The notes: generated by a model from the sequence alone, not told the origin. DNA of 64,000 nucleotides from Sinomonas cyclohexanicum (GCF_020886775.1 NZ_AP024525.1:3906001-3970000), one strand, 5' to 3'; positions 1 to 8,725 are shown, numbered from the stretch's first letter. A program made the numbers and translations.

Positions 1-1
1 A

Positions 2-349
2 GCGCACGGCACCGGGCAGGGCACGGCGCAGGACGCCGAGCAGGTGGACGTCGAGTTCGGGCTCGTTCCGGCCGAGGTCGCCAAGATCGCGTTCCTCGCG
101 TACGTGGACCCCGAGGTCCGCGGACCCGGAACGTTCGGGGCCGTGCGCAGCGCGTACATCAGGCTCGCGCGGCCGGACGGCTCCGAGCTCCTGCGCTTCG
201 ACCTCCCCGAGATCCATGGCGAGAAGATCAAGGCCATGATGTTCGGGGAGCTCTACCGGCACGGCGAGCACTGGAAGTTCCGCGCGCTCGGGCAGGGCTA
301 CGAGAACGGGCTGGCCGGGGTGGCCCGCGACTTCGGGCTCGACCTGTGA
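2..349 (+). CDS. terD: TerD family protein, C-terminal part (5' end outside window)
   Basis: The reading frame is open from the window edge and ends at a TGA. The visible 115 residues carry typical TerD C-terminal features: an acidic DAEQVDVEFG segment, the ARPDGSELLRFDL strand, the GEL(Y)R motif and the WKFRALGQGY-(E)NGLAG signature ahead of a terminal DFGLDL. TerD proteins are calcium-binding cytoplasmic proteins of the tellurite/chemical stress response and are thought to act as scaffolds at the inner membrane. The stop codon overlaps the GTG start of the next gene (GTGA), so the two are translationally coupled. The following CitE-like, phosphoribosyltransferase, StiP and HAD genes are the standard Ter-associated biosynthetic set. 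Family assignment is firm; the N-terminal half is not visible. Confidence 0.9.
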   Translation, partial: AHGTGQGTAQDAEQVDVEFGLVPAEVAKIAFLAYVDPEVRGPGTFGAVRSAYIRLARPDGSELLRFDLPEIHGEKIKAMMFGELYRHGEHWKFRALGQGYENGLAGVARDFGLDL

Positions 350-1155
350 CGAAGGGACTCTCCGGCTCGCAGGTGCCGTTCATGACACGGCGGGTGCGCG
401 ACGTCCCGGCAGTCGAGCGGCCCAGAGATCCCGAGCGGGCGGCCGAGCGCAGTCGAGATCCCCTCGATCTCGCCGTGCCCCAGGCCTCGAGCCCGCTTCG
501 CACTCCTCAGCCCGTGGCGGCTCAGCCGCCCGCGGCCCTACCGCCGAGTGCCGGGCTCGACCTCTCGGCCCCTCGGGAGGCAGCTCCAGTGCGCTCCGCC
601 CAGCCGCCGGCCGCGGGCCAACCACGAGCGGCGCTGACGCCCGAGTCGCGCCTCTACCGGGCCCCCGCGTTCGGCGGGCTGCACCAGCTCTCGGCGAGTG
701 ACGCCGTCGTGCGCCTGAATCCGCGCCAGTCCGGGATCGGGTCGATGTTCGTCACGGGCGCGCGCGGCACCGCCTGGGAGGGCGTGGACCGCACCACCGG
801 CGCGCAGAGTGTGCACCGAGAGCAGATCGGGACCCCGATCGCGACCCCGGGGAACCGGCCTCTCGTGAGCTTCGTTAATCGGGACGCCGTCGTTGTGCTG
901 CGCCATGTGCGCATGCTCCGCCGCGCCCTGTTCATCGGGGCCGGTGGGACGATGACGGTCCAGACGTTCGACGGTTCGGCCATCGCCGTCCAGGGCACCT
1001 TGGGCCCCGGGCAGCGCACGGTCCTGACCGCGACCCGCATCGGTGCGCTCATCGAGCTGCGCGCCGAGTCGGTCCCGGAAGAGTGGGACGACGGCGAGAT
1101 CTGGCGCGAGTTCGCGTTCACGATGACCGTGGGTCTGGGAGCCCCGCGGCGCTAG
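346..1155 (+). CDS. Uncharacterised Ter-cluster protein with Pro/Arg-rich N-terminus
   Basis: A 269-residue protein starting at GTG that overlaps the terD stop by 4 bases. Residues 1 to about 105 are low complexity, rich in Pro, Ala and Arg. From about 105 onward the protein looks globular, with beta-rich segments such as LVSFVNRDAVVVLRHVRMLRRALFI cut by Gly-rich turns, and no membrane segment. The C-terminal part resembles the conserved TerD-linked proteins found beside terD in actinobacteria, but I do not recognise a named domain. A 7-bp inverted repeat (454-460 and 466-472) lies in the coding sequence of the low-complexity tail. Position between terD and the CitE-like gene argues for a role in the Ter stress pathway. 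Function unknown. Confidence 0.75.
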   Translation: MTKGLSGSQVPFMTRRVRDVPAVERPRDPERAAERSRDPLDLAVPQASSPLRTPQPVAAQPPAALPPSAGLDLSAPREAAPVRSAQPPAAGQPRAALTPESRLYRAPAFGGLHQLSASDAVVRLNPRQSGIGSMFVTGARGTAWEGVDRTTGAQSVHREQIGTPIATPGNRPLVSFVNRDAVVVLRHVRMLRRALFIGAGGTMTVQTFDGSAIAVQGTLGPGQRTVLTATRIGALIELRAESVPEEWDDGEIWREFAFTMTVGLGAPRR

Positions 1156-1180
1156 TACCGCACCGACATCTGGGGGACCC

Positions 1181-2356
1181 GTGCTGCACTACTCATTCCT
1201 GACCGAAAGCGCCCGCGACAGGCTGTTCGCCCGGCCCCCGCAGCCGCTCGGGCGGGGCTCCGACGCGCAGTCCCTCGCGGTGGGCCTTGGCGCGACCCTG
1301 TACACACCCGGGACCCGGCCCGGCCTCGCGGACACCGTCCTCAAGCGCGCCCGGGCGGGCTGCGCGAGCGGCGTCCTGTGCCTCGAGGACGCGGTGGCGG
1401 ACGCGAGCGTGGCGGACGCCGAGGACAACGTCGTGACCGCCCTGACCGACCTCGCAGGCCGGGACGAGGCCTCGGCGGCCGGGTTCCCGCTCCTGTTCGT
1501 CCGGCCGCGCAGCCCCGAGCAGCTGCTCGAAGTGGGCCGGCGGCTCGGGCCGGCCGCGGACCTGCTGACCGGGTTCGTGCTGCCCAAGTTCGAGAACACC
1601 TCGGGCCGCGGCGAGCGGTTCCTCGACGCGCTGGACCGGCTCAACCGCGAGCTGGACACCCAGCACGCGCTGCGGGCCATGCCCATCGTCGAACACCCGG
1701 TGACAACCCACCGCGAGACCCGTTCCCGGGCGCTCCTGGCCGTGCGCGACCTCCTGCGCGCCCGCCGTGATCTGATCCTGTCCGTGCGGCTGGGAACCAC
1801 GGACATGTCTGCGGCGTACGGGCTGCGGCGCTCAAGGGACCTCACGATCTACGACGTGGCTGTGGTCGCGGAGGTGATCGCCGACGTCGTGGGCATCCTC
1901 GGCCGCGCCGACGAGGGCTGGGTCATCTCAGGGCCGGTGTGGGAGCACTACTCGAGCACCGAACGGATCCTCCGCCCGCAGCTGCGCGCCACCCCATTCA
2001 GCGCCACCAACACGGAGATGCTGCGAGAGCGGCTGCTCGGGGCGAATCTCGACGGCCTGATCCGCGAGATCGAGCTGGACCTCGCGAACGGCCTGCTCGG
2101 GAAGACCGTGATCCACCCCTCGCACGTGCCGGTGGTGCACGCACTGCACACGGTGAGCCACGAGGAGTACGTCGACGCCCTCGACATCCTCGCCGCCGAG
2201 GGGGGCGGTGCCACGGCGTCCCGCTCAGGGGTGCGCATGAACGAGGCCAAGCCCCACCGCGCCTGGGCGCAGCGGACCCTCAAGCGGGCCGACGCGTTCG
2301 GTGTGGCACACCCGGACGTGACGTTCGTCGACCTCCTGGAAGCGAGCATGAAGTGA
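1181..2356 (+). CDS. HpcH/HpaI aldolase / CitE-like lyase of the Ter cluster
   Basis: A 391-residue member of the HpcH/HpaI aldolase–citrate lyase beta (CitE) superfamily, a TIM-barrel enzyme group that makes or breaks C-C bonds of CoA thioesters or keto acids with a divalent metal. Visible signatures are CLEDAVAD near residue 66 (the conserved E-D-A-V strand), FVLPKFEN near 132, an acidic/Arg site RLGTTDMSAAYGL, and KTVIHPSH near 305, the usual C-terminal barrel motif. The length fits the Ter-linked subfamily, which is longer than CitE. The start is GTG preceded by GGGGGA. The stop overlaps the next gene (GTGA at 2353). In Ter clusters this enzyme is predicted to work with the phosphoribosyltransferase and HAD enzyme in making a nucleoside-like metabolite; substrate unknown. 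Confidence 0.88.
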   Translation: MLHYSFLTESARDRLFARPPQPLGRGSDAQSLAVGLGATLYTPGTRPGLADTVLKRARAGCASGVLCLEDAVADASVADAEDNVVTALTDLAGRDEASAAGFPLLFVRPRSPEQLLEVGRRLGPAADLLTGFVLPKFENTSGRGERFLDALDRLNRELDTQHALRAMPIVEHPVTTHRETRSRALLAVRDLLRARRDLILSVRLGTTDMSAAYGLRRSRDLTIYDVAVVAEVIADVVGILGRADEGWVISGPVWEHYSSTERILRPQLRATPFSATNTEMLRERLLGANLDGLIREIELDLANGLLGKTVIHPSHVPVVHALHTVSHEEYVDALDILAAEGGGATASRSGVRMNEAKPHRAWAQRTLKRADAFGVAHPDVTFVDLLEASMK

Positions 2357-3856
2357 CAGGAACCGCCCCCACCACCGCCGAGATCGGGTCCAGCGACGCC
2401 GAGATCGGGGCTCCTGAGCGCGAGATCGGGGCCCCCGTGTGGCCCGGAACAACGGTGCGCGACCGCCTCGGCATCCGGCTCACGACGTCGCCCGGGAGCC
2501 TCCTGCCCGTCGAGGCCCTCGTGGGACTCGCCGTCCGGCGCAACCCGAAGCGCGCACAGCTGCTCGTCTCACGCGTCCTCGCGAAACACGTCCCGACCCC
2601 GCCCGGGCTCGCCATCGGGGCCGGGCGGCTGCTCGGGGCTGCGGTGGCGCACCGGCTGGACCTGCGGGCCCATGGCCTGCCGGATCTGGGCGAACCGGCC
2701 GAGGTGATCGTGCGCTGGTTCGCCGGGGACACGCCGTCGTGCGCGGTGCGTTCACTGCCGGAAGTCCTGCCGCTTCCGCCGGACCGGCTCGCGGCCGGCG
2801 AGGACCTCGCAACGCTCGGGTACGCCGAGACTGCGACCGGCCTGGGGCACCTCGTTGCCGAGTACCTCGGCTCGTACTACGTGCACTCGACGCGGATCGC
2901 CACGCCCGTGCGGCCATTCGGGGGGTTCGAGGAGGAGCACTCGCACGCGACCGGCCACACGCTCGTCCCCAGCGACCCCGGGCGGCTCACCCGCGCCGAG
3001 ACCGTGGTCCTCGTCGACGACGAACTCTCGACCGGGCGGACCGTGCTGAATACGGTCCGCGAGCTGCACGCCGCGTGGCTGGCTCAGGGCCCGCCGGCGG
3101 GCACGCACGACGGCGATGCCCCCGGCGGCGCCCCGACCCGCCGACGGTACGTGGTCGCCACGCTCGTGGACCTGCGCTCCGATGCGGACCGCGCCGCGTT
3201 CGGCCGACTCGCGGCAGAACTCGGGTGCACGATCGAGGTGGTGGCGCTCGGAGAAGGGACGATCGAGGTCCCCTCCGATGCGATCGAGCGTGCCACGGCG
3301 TGGCTCGCGGAAGACCCACGACCCGACGTCGCGCTCACACGACCCGGCCTCACGCTCAGGGGACCCGACCTCACGGTCACGCGACCCGACCTCGGCGCCA
3401 GGGTCCGCAGCGCGCGGTACGGCGTCGACACCTCCGGCCCGCACGGCACCCGGCTCTCCGAGCTTGCCGAGCCGCTGGCCCGGGCCGCGGCGACGGCCCT
3501 CAGGGACGCGGGAGTCGCGCACCACGGCCGCGTCGTCGTCCTCGGGTCGGAGGAGCACCTCGCGCTCCCCCTCGCGATCGCCCACCGCCTCACGGCCGAG
3601 TACCCGGGCACCCTCTTCTCCTCGACGACGCGCTCCCCCGTCCACGTCCACGACGACGCGGGCTACGCGGTGCGCTCCGCCGTGCGGTTCCCCTCCCATG
3701 ACCATGCGATCGACGGCGGGCCCGGCGCCGGGACCCGCTACGCGTACAACCTGAGCGCGCCTGACGCCATCGTCTACGTCCCCGAACCCGGCACCCCGCC
3801 CGAGGATCTCGGGGGGCGCGGCGGAGGCGCTCGCGCGCGCGGCGGGGACCGTCGTC
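2353..3856 (+). CDS. Phosphoribosyltransferase-TRSP domain protein, frame broken near 3811
   Basis: Starts at GTG overlapping the previous stop. Residues about 40-260 form a type I phosphoribosyltransferase, with the PRPP loop VVLVDDELSTGRTVLNT near residue 216. Residues about 355-485 match the TRSP domain that follows this transferase in Ter clusters (RYAYNLSAPDAIVYVPEPG). Two sets of seven-residue repeats are present: EIG-containing units near residues 9-29 and RPDL-type units at 323-350, encoded by 21-nt DNA repeats. In the starting frame the sense ends at a run of six G (3811-3816); beyond it that frame is Arg-rich nonsense to 4896. Removing one G gives GGAAEALARAAGTVVVLHLD and an uninterrupted frame into the StiP-like gene (907 aa in all). 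So this is either a sequencing indel, a true frameshift, or two genes whose junction is damaged. Confidence 0.8.
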
Positions 3857-5077
3857 GTGCTCCACCTCGACGCCGCGCCGCCGTACCCCGAGCCGCTCAC
3901 CGGACCAAGCTTCGGCAGCTATCCGCCCGAGGACGTCGCCTGGCTCCTCAAAGACCTCTCCGGGGCGCGGCTCGAGGCGCCTGCGCACGAGCGAGAGGCC
4001 GCGATCCAGTCGGGCCGCGCGAGCTACGCGGAGTCGCTGCCGCAGGAGTACGAGCCGAGCCCCGAGTACCAGGCCCTCTTCCACGCCGCGCTGGACGAGT
4101 CGAAGCACCGCATCGCGGCGGCGGTCGCGGACGTGACCGAGCAGGTCCTGGCCCTGCGGAACGGCGAGCCCGTGCTCGTCTCGCTCGCCCGGGCCGGGAC
4201 GCCGATCGGCGTCCTCATGCGGCGCTGGGCCCGGCACGCGCACGGGCTGGACGTGCCTCACTACACGATGAGCATCGTGCGCGGGCTCGGCATCGATGCG
4301 AACGCCCTGCGGTACCTGCTCACGCGGCACCGGCCCGAGCAGATCATGTTCGTGGACGGGTGGACCGGCAAGGGGGCGATCGCCCGCGAGCTGGCGGGGG
4401 CGGTATCGGACTTCAATGCAGCGGCCTTCGCCGCCACGGATGGCCCCCGGCTCTCCCCCGAGCTCGCGGTGCTCGCGGACCCCGGCCACTGCGTGCGCGT
4501 GTTCGGCACCCGCGACGACTTCCTCATACCGTCCGCGTGCCTCAATTCGACGGTCTCGGGGCTCGTATCCCGCACGGTGTTCAACCGCGAGCTCGTGGGC
4601 CCGCACGATCTGCATGGCGCCAAGTTCTACGGGCCAGATCTCCATCCCGAGCTCGCCGCGCGGGACGTCTCGAACGAGTTCATCGACACAGTGGCCTCGT
4701 GCTTCCCCGACGTCCGCCCCGCGCCCCCGCGGAACCCGGCCGAGCCCACGTGGGCCGGGTGGGCCGCCGTCGAGCGCATCGCCGCGGACTACGGGATTCA
4801 CTCGGTGAATCTGGTCAAGCCCGGCGTCGGCGAGACGACCCGCGTGCTCCTGCGCCGAGTGCCGTGGAAGGTGCTCGCCCGCCCGGAGCTGCTTGAGACG
4901 GACGACGCCGGCCGACCCCGCAGCGGCGACCTCGCCCACGTGCTGCTCCTCGCAGGGCAGCGGGGCGTTCCGGTGGAACCCGTCGAGGGCCTCCCGTACA
5001 GCTGCGTGGGCCTCATCCACCCCCGGTTCACGCCCGGCGCGACCGGGGCCGACGGGAGGACGGTGCTCGATGTCTGA
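3857..5077 (+). CDS. StiP/PELOTA-type protein of the Ter cluster (cysteine protease StiP family)
   Basis: About 406 residues from a possible GTG at 3857; the conserved part begins at PLTGPSFGSYPPEDV. Signature segments of the family are EREAAIQSGRASYAESLPQEY, VLVSLARAGTPIGVLMRRW, HYTMSIVRGLGID and FVDGWTGKGAIARELA, all present in order, then SACLNSTVSGLVSRTV and a C-terminal basic/acidic part. The family is annotated both as StiP cysteine protease and as a PELOTA-like RNA-binding protein fused or linked to phosphoribosyltransferases; its biochemical activity is not settled. No good ribosome-binding site precedes 3857, and the frame is open well upstream, which favours a fused transferase-TRSP-StiP polypeptide once the upstream G-run is corrected. 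The stop overlaps the ATG of the HAD gene. Confidence 0.82.
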   Translation: MLHLDAAPPYPEPLTGPSFGSYPPEDVAWLLKDLSGARLEAPAHEREAAIQSGRASYAESLPQEYEPSPEYQALFHAALDESKHRIAAAVADVTEQVLALRNGEPVLVSLARAGTPIGVLMRRWARHAHGLDVPHYTMSIVRGLGIDANALRYLLTRHRPEQIMFVDGWTGKGAIARELAGAVSDFNAAAFAATDGPRLSPELAVLADPGHCVRVFGTRDDFLIPSACLNSTVSGLVSRTVFNRELVGPHDLHGAKFYGPDLHPELAARDVSNEFIDTVASCFPDVRPAPPRNPAEPTWAGWAAVERIAADYGIHSVNLVKPGVGETTRVLLRRVPWKVLARPELLETDDAGRPRSGDLAHVLLLAGQRGVPVEPVEGLPYSCVGLIHPRFTPGATGADGRTVLDV

Positions 5078-5999
5078 GGCCCTGTCCCGCCCCGGGCCGG
5101 CCGGCCGGCCCGTCGTCGCGTGCGACCTCGACCGGACCCTGATCTACTCCGCGAAGGCCCTGTACCTGGATCCGGACGCGCCGCCCACCCAGTCCCCGCG
5201 GCTCGTGGTCAGCGAGCTCCACGAGGGCCTGCCCCTGAGCTACATGACGCGTGAGGCCGAGGCCCTCATGCACGAGCTGCTCGCCCACGCGGCCTTCGTG
5301 CCTGTCACGACTCGGACGCAGGCGCAGTTCCGCCGGGTCCACCTCCCCGCGACCCGCTACGCGATCACCACGAACGGCGGCGTCCTGCTGGCCGACGGGA
5401 AGCCCGACGGCGAGTGGGCCGCCCGGGTGCGCGGCGCCGTCGTGCGCGGCTCGGCACCGCTCGCGGAGGTGCTCGCCCACCTGAACGGGCGGCCGTCGCC
5501 GGGGGTGCTGCGGGTCCGGACGGCTGAGGACCTGTTCGCGTACGCGATCGTGGAGCGCGCCGAGCTGCCCGAGGGGTGGGTGGCGCGGCTCGCCGCCTGG
5601 TGCGCGGACCGTGGCTGGGTTGTCTCGCTGCAGGGCCGCAAGCTGTACTGCGTCCCGGAGTCGGTAACGAAGGAGGCCGCGGTCGCGGAGGTCATGCGCC
5701 GGGTCGGCGCGGACACGCTCATCGCCGCGGGCGACTCCCTGCTGGACCGGGGCCTGCTCGAGATGGCGGACATCGCGCTGCGGCCCCGCCATGGCGAGCT
5801 CGAGGCCGCGGGCTATGTGCGCCCGCGGCTGCGCGTCACGGCGTCACAGGGCGTGCGGGCGGGCGAGGAGATCCTCCGCGAGGCGCTGGGCGCGATTGTC
5901 GGGTTGACGCCGGTGCCGGCCGATCTCACCCGCAGTCAGCCCACCGCTGCGGAGGGTTCGGTGGGCTCCTTGGCCCACTCCTCGGCCATGAGCCGGTAG
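5070..5999 (+). CDS. HAD family hydrolase of the Ter cluster
   Basis: A 309-residue haloacid dehalogenase superfamily phosphatase. Motif I is [11 protein letters not shown] (residues 17-27, nucleophile and acid Asp pair), motif II is the Thr in VTTRTQAQF, motif III a Lys in [10 protein letters not shown], and motif IV is [16 protein letters not shown] near residue 225, the GDSxxD that holds magnesium. The ATG overlaps the StiP-like stop by 8 bases. Ter-linked HADs are predicted to dephosphorylate a phosphoribosyl intermediate made by the upstream transferase. The last 64 bases overlap the 3' end of the oppositely oriented LLM gene, so the last 20 or so residues ([19 protein letters not shown]) are probably a non-conserved tail. 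Confidence 0.88.
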   Translation: MSEALSRPGPAGRPVVACDLDRTLIYSAKALYLDPDAPPTQSPRLVVSELHEGLPLSYMTREAEALMHELLAHAAFVPVTTRTQAQFRRVHLPATRYAITTNGGVLLADGKPDGEWAARVRGAVVRGSAPLAEVLAHLNGRPSPGVLRVRTAEDLFAYAIVERAELPEGWVARLAAWCADRGWVVSLQGRKLYCVPESVTKEAAVAEVMRRVGADTLIAAGDSLLDRGLLEMADIALRPRHGELEAAGYVRPRLRVTASQGVRAGEEILREALGAIVGLTPVPADLTRSQPTAAEGSVGSLAHSSAMSR

Positions 6000-7018
6000 G
6001 AGCGCTCGCGCAGTGCAGGATCGTGGGCGTAGCCGGTGAGGATGACCTCGTCGATCCCGTACGAGGCCGTGAACGAGCGCAGGAACTCGGCGGCCTCAGG
6101 CGGGGTGCCGACCGCTGAGAAGCGCAGTGCTGAGGTGGCCATCTGCTCCTCGTGGGGCGCCCAGTCCATCTCCCGCACGGGCGGCATGAGCGGCCCGCGC
6201 GTACCGCGGCGGATCGAGACGAACATCTGCTGGTGGGTCGTGAAGAGGAACTCGGCCTCCTCACGGGTAGGGGCGACCATGAGGTTCGCACCCGCCATGA
6301 CGTACGGCTCGGCGATCTGGGCCGTCGGCGCCGAGGGGTTGAACATCTGCCGATAGGTCCAGATCGCCTCTGAGAGCTGGAACGGAGCGAAATGGCTCGC
6401 GGCCGCGAACGGCAGGCCGAGCTGGCCCGCGATGGCCGCGCCCGCCGTCGAGCTTCCCAGGACCCACAACGGGACGTTCGTTCCGCGGGCCACCGCAGCG
6501 TGGACGCCCCCAGAGGGATGTTCAGCCAGCTGGGCCGCTGCGCCCCCGTCGATCTGCTCGCCGAAGAACCACGCGAGGAGGCGGATGTTCGCCGCAAAGG
6601 TGGCCTCACCGTCGTCGCGCGCGCCGCGACGCAGGAGGGCCGCCGTGCGCGGGTCCGTGCCGGGCGCCCGCCCCAGGCCCAGATCGATGCGGTCCCCGTA
6701 GAGGTTCGCGAGCGTGCCGAACGCCTCGGCGACGGCGAGGGGCGCATGGTTGGGGAGCATGATGCCGCCGGAGCCGACGCGCAGGGTGGACGTGTTGGCG
6801 GCCGCGTTCGCGATGAGCAGGGCCGTGGAGCTCGAGGCGAGGGCGTCGGTGTTGTGGTGCTCGGCGTACCAGAGGCGCTGGTAGCCGGAGTCCTCGGCGA
6901 GCTTCGCCAGGCGGGTCGCGTCGACGAGGGCGCTCGCGGTCGTGCCGCCCTGCACGATGGGGACGAGGTCCAGGATCGACAGGGCAGGGACAACGGAGGG
7001 TGCAGGCGAGGAAGTCAC
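5936..7018 (-). CDS. LLM class flavin-dependent oxidoreductase (MsnO8-like)
   Basis: A 360-residue luciferase-like monooxygenase fold protein of the F420/FMN-dependent group. Characteristic segments are [11 protein letters not shown] at the N-terminus, [10 protein letters not shown] (residues 49-58), [19 protein letters not shown] and [12 protein letters not shown] near 110, which together define the MsnO8/alkanal-monooxygenase-like subfamily. Substrate cannot be told from sequence. The start is a GTG at 7018 (VTSSPAPSV); no clear Shine-Dalgarno is seen. It is transcribed towards and overlaps the HAD gene, so it is not part of the Ter cluster. The divergent small membrane protein gene begins 213 bp away. 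Confidence 0.9.
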   Translation of the reverse strand: MTSSPAPSVVPALSILDLVPIVQGGTTASALVDATRLAKLAEDSGYQRLWYAEHHNTDALASSSTALLIANAAANTSTLRVGSGGIMLPNHAPLAVAEAFGTLANLYGDRIDLGLGRAPGTDPRTAALLRRGARDDGEATFAANIRLLAWFFGEQIDGGAAAQLAEHPSGGVHAAVARGTNVPLWVLGSSTAGAAIAGQLGLPFAAASHFAPFQLSEAIWTYRQMFNPSAPTAQIAEPYVMAGANLMVAPTREEAEFLFTTHQQMFVSIRRGTRGPLMPPVREMDWAPHEEQMATSALRFSAVGTPPEAAEFLRSFTASYGIDEVILTGYAHDPALRERSYRLMAEEWAKEPTEPSAAVG

Positions 7019-7231
7019 TTAAGCGGCAACCGGGCTTCCCGCCAAGATGTTCCCACAGGGATTCCCGCCGAGACATTGCCGAGACCTTCACGGGCGCCCG
7101 GCACCATTCGGTAACGGCTGTATTGCTTTTCGACAACAGCCCGCGATCCGGCTTGTGGCGCGCCGCGCTGATCTGGAAAGAATGGAGAGGTCGCGGCTGG
7201 TGCCAGCCGATCTGTGTGGGGAGGAGTTGCA

Positions 7232-7718
7232 GTGGATGACGCGTTGGCTGTGACCAATCTGGTGTACTTCGGGACGGTCATGATCGGAGGGGTCCTCGTC
7301 GCCTTCCTTGCCGTGGCCACCACCATCACGCTCATCATCTGTGGGGCAGGACAGGGCGTTGCTTCGCTCGTCTCGGCGATCCTGCGTGCCCTGCGGCGCC
7401 AGGAGCAGCCGGCTGCCCCGGCGGAGGCCGCCCGCACCGAGAACACGCGCACCGAGTACACGCGCCAGGCCATCGTCGCGAAGGCGGACGCGATCCTCGC
7501 CGCCCGGCGCGCCGCTGCGGATGCGAAGTCCGATACCCCGAAGACCGAGCCCGCAACGCCCGCAGCCATGAAGCCCGCCGGCGGCCGAGGCCGGCGAGCC
7601 TGCCCCTGCAAAGCCCGCCGCCGTCGTCGTCGCACACACCCGGCCGGCACCTGCCGCCCACCGGCCCGGCCCGCACACCGGCACCCTGCCGGTTCTCGCC
7701 GTCGGCCGCGCGAGCTGA
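7232..7718 (+). CDS. Small single-span membrane protein with Ala/Pro-rich tail (frameshifted)
   Basis: Starts at GTG 7232 behind a strong GGGGAGGAG ribosome-binding site. Residues about 8-38 form one hydrophobic helix (NLVYFGTVMIGGVLVAFLAV onward), followed by a charged Ala/Glu-rich stretch that looks helical. At about 7576-7583 (GCCGGCGGCC) the sense leaves the frame: the original frame becomes Arg-rich, while dropping one base gives an Ala/Pro/Glu-rich tail ending HTGTLPVLAVGRAS and a stop at 7716-7718, just ahead of a perfect hairpin terminator. The corrected product is 161 residues. I do not recognise a family. It could be a real frameshift or a sequencing indel; the second choice is more likely because another such case occurs at 3811. 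Confidence 0.55.
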
Positions 7719-7753
7719 CGCCAAGCCGGATCCCAGCACGGAACCATTCGCAA

Positions 7754-7792
7754 CGAGAAGGCCCCGAGGCACTGAGCCTCGGGGCCTTCTCG
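7754..7792. terminator. Perfect 17-bp hairpin terminator
   Basis: Arms 7754-7770 (CGAGAAGGCCCCGAGGC) and 7776-7792 pair perfectly around the loop ACTGA. It lies 35 bases past the corrected stop of the small membrane protein gene, which supports that stop. There is no long T-run, as is usual for high-GC actinobacteria. Confidence 0.85.
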
Positions 7793-7965
7793 CTTGCTCC
7801 AGCAAGGTATCGGTGTGCAGCCGGGGCTGGTGTGGCCCCGTCGGGTCCCGGGCGGTTGGTGTTCCGCACGCGCCGTCGCCGCGCCTTCCCGGCCGGTGGA
7901 CCGTTGGGCTATCTGCCACTATGAGAGCAAGTACTCGGCGCGATTGGCAACAGACTCGGAGTAGA

Positions 7966-8496
7966 GTGGTCAATCTGACCGAACATCTGCCCGAATCCAC
8001 GCGAGGAGTGATCAGATCGCAGCAGCTTGACCCGACCGACCGGCGCATCCTGCTCGCCCTTGACGAGGACCCGAGGGCGCCCATCATGGTGCTTGCCCAG
8101 CGGCTCGGCCTCGCGCGCGGCACGGTGCAGTCACGACTCGAGCGCATGACGGCAAGCGGCGTCCTCCGCGCGAACAGCACCCGCGTGCACCCCGAAGGCC
8201 TGGGCCGCGGGGTCCTCGCGGAAGTCAGCGCCGAGCTCGACCAGAGCCACATCAACGAGGCCGTGGCCACCCTGGGCGGGATCCCGGAGGTCCTCGAATG
8301 CCTCGCCCCGGCAGGGGACACGGACCTGCTCATCCGCGTCGTCGCCACGAGCCCCGATGACCTCTACCGAGTCTCCGAGGAGATCCGTCTCTGCCCCGGG
8401 ATCCGCCGCACGTCCACGCGGATGATCCTCCGCACGGTCATCCCGTACCGCACGCACCCCCTCCTCACCGAGGGCGGGTATGCTGCGGATCACTAG
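7966..8496 (+). CDS. Lrp/AsnC family transcriptional regulator
   Basis: About 176 residues. The N-terminal part holds the AsnC winged helix (LDPTDRRILLALDEDPRAPIMVLAQRLGLARGTVQSRLERM), followed by the RAM ligand-binding domain with GDTDLLIRVVATSPDDLYR near residue 120 and a C-terminal strand TSTRMILRTVIPYR. Such proteins sense amino acids and control amino-acid transport or metabolism as octamers. The GTG at 7966 has GGAG five bases upstream and is chosen; a GTG at 8008 is an alternative. No adjacent target operon is obvious: the next gene is a 39-aa membrane peptide 29 bases downstream. Confidence 0.88.
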   Translation: MVNLTEHLPESTRGVIRSQQLDPTDRRILLALDEDPRAPIMVLAQRLGLARGTVQSRLERMTASGVLRANSTRVHPEGLGRGVLAEVSAELDQSHINEAVATLGGIPEVLECLAPAGDTDLLIRVVATSPDDLYRVSEEIRLCPGIRRTSTRMILRTVIPYRTHPLLTEGGYAADH

Positions 8497-8525
8497 GCAG
8501 ATGGCGCCGTCCAAGGAGTTCTAGC

Positions 8526-8645
8526 ATGCTCGCCGGTGGAGGTGCAGGGATCAGCGTCGGGGCATTGGTCGCAGTGGCCGTTGCCCTGTACATCGTGTTG
8601 GTTGCCCTGTACATCATGTTGGTGGTGCGCCGCCGCAAGAAGTGA
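8526..8645 (+). CDS. 39-residue single-span membrane peptide
   Basis: ATG at 8526 has AGGAG at the right distance (AAGGAGTTCTAGC). The peptide starts MLAGGGAGISVGALVAV, continues as a single hydrophobic helix with a repeated VALYI motif, and ends in a positive cluster VRRRKK, the normal stop-transfer signal for an N-out/C-in span. No homologue family is recognised. It follows the AsnC gene closely and may be co-transcribed with it. Good start site, coherent topology and codon use argue that it is expressed. Confidence 0.6.
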   Translation: MLAGGGAGISVGALVAVAVALYIVLVALYIMLVVRRRKK

Positions 8646-8725
8646 GCACCGCGGCGACTCCCCCGAGCCGCGTGGAGGTGGCTACTCGGGTGTGCCGGCA
8701 GCGCGAGCCACGGGGCCGACGTCGT

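Noticed and set aside
1939-4896. A 985-codon open frame across the Ter transferase and StiP region
   Set aside because: Only 2353 to about 3811 of this frame is protein-like; the part before is in the CitE-like gene and the part after is Arg/Pro-rich noise opposite the real StiP frame.
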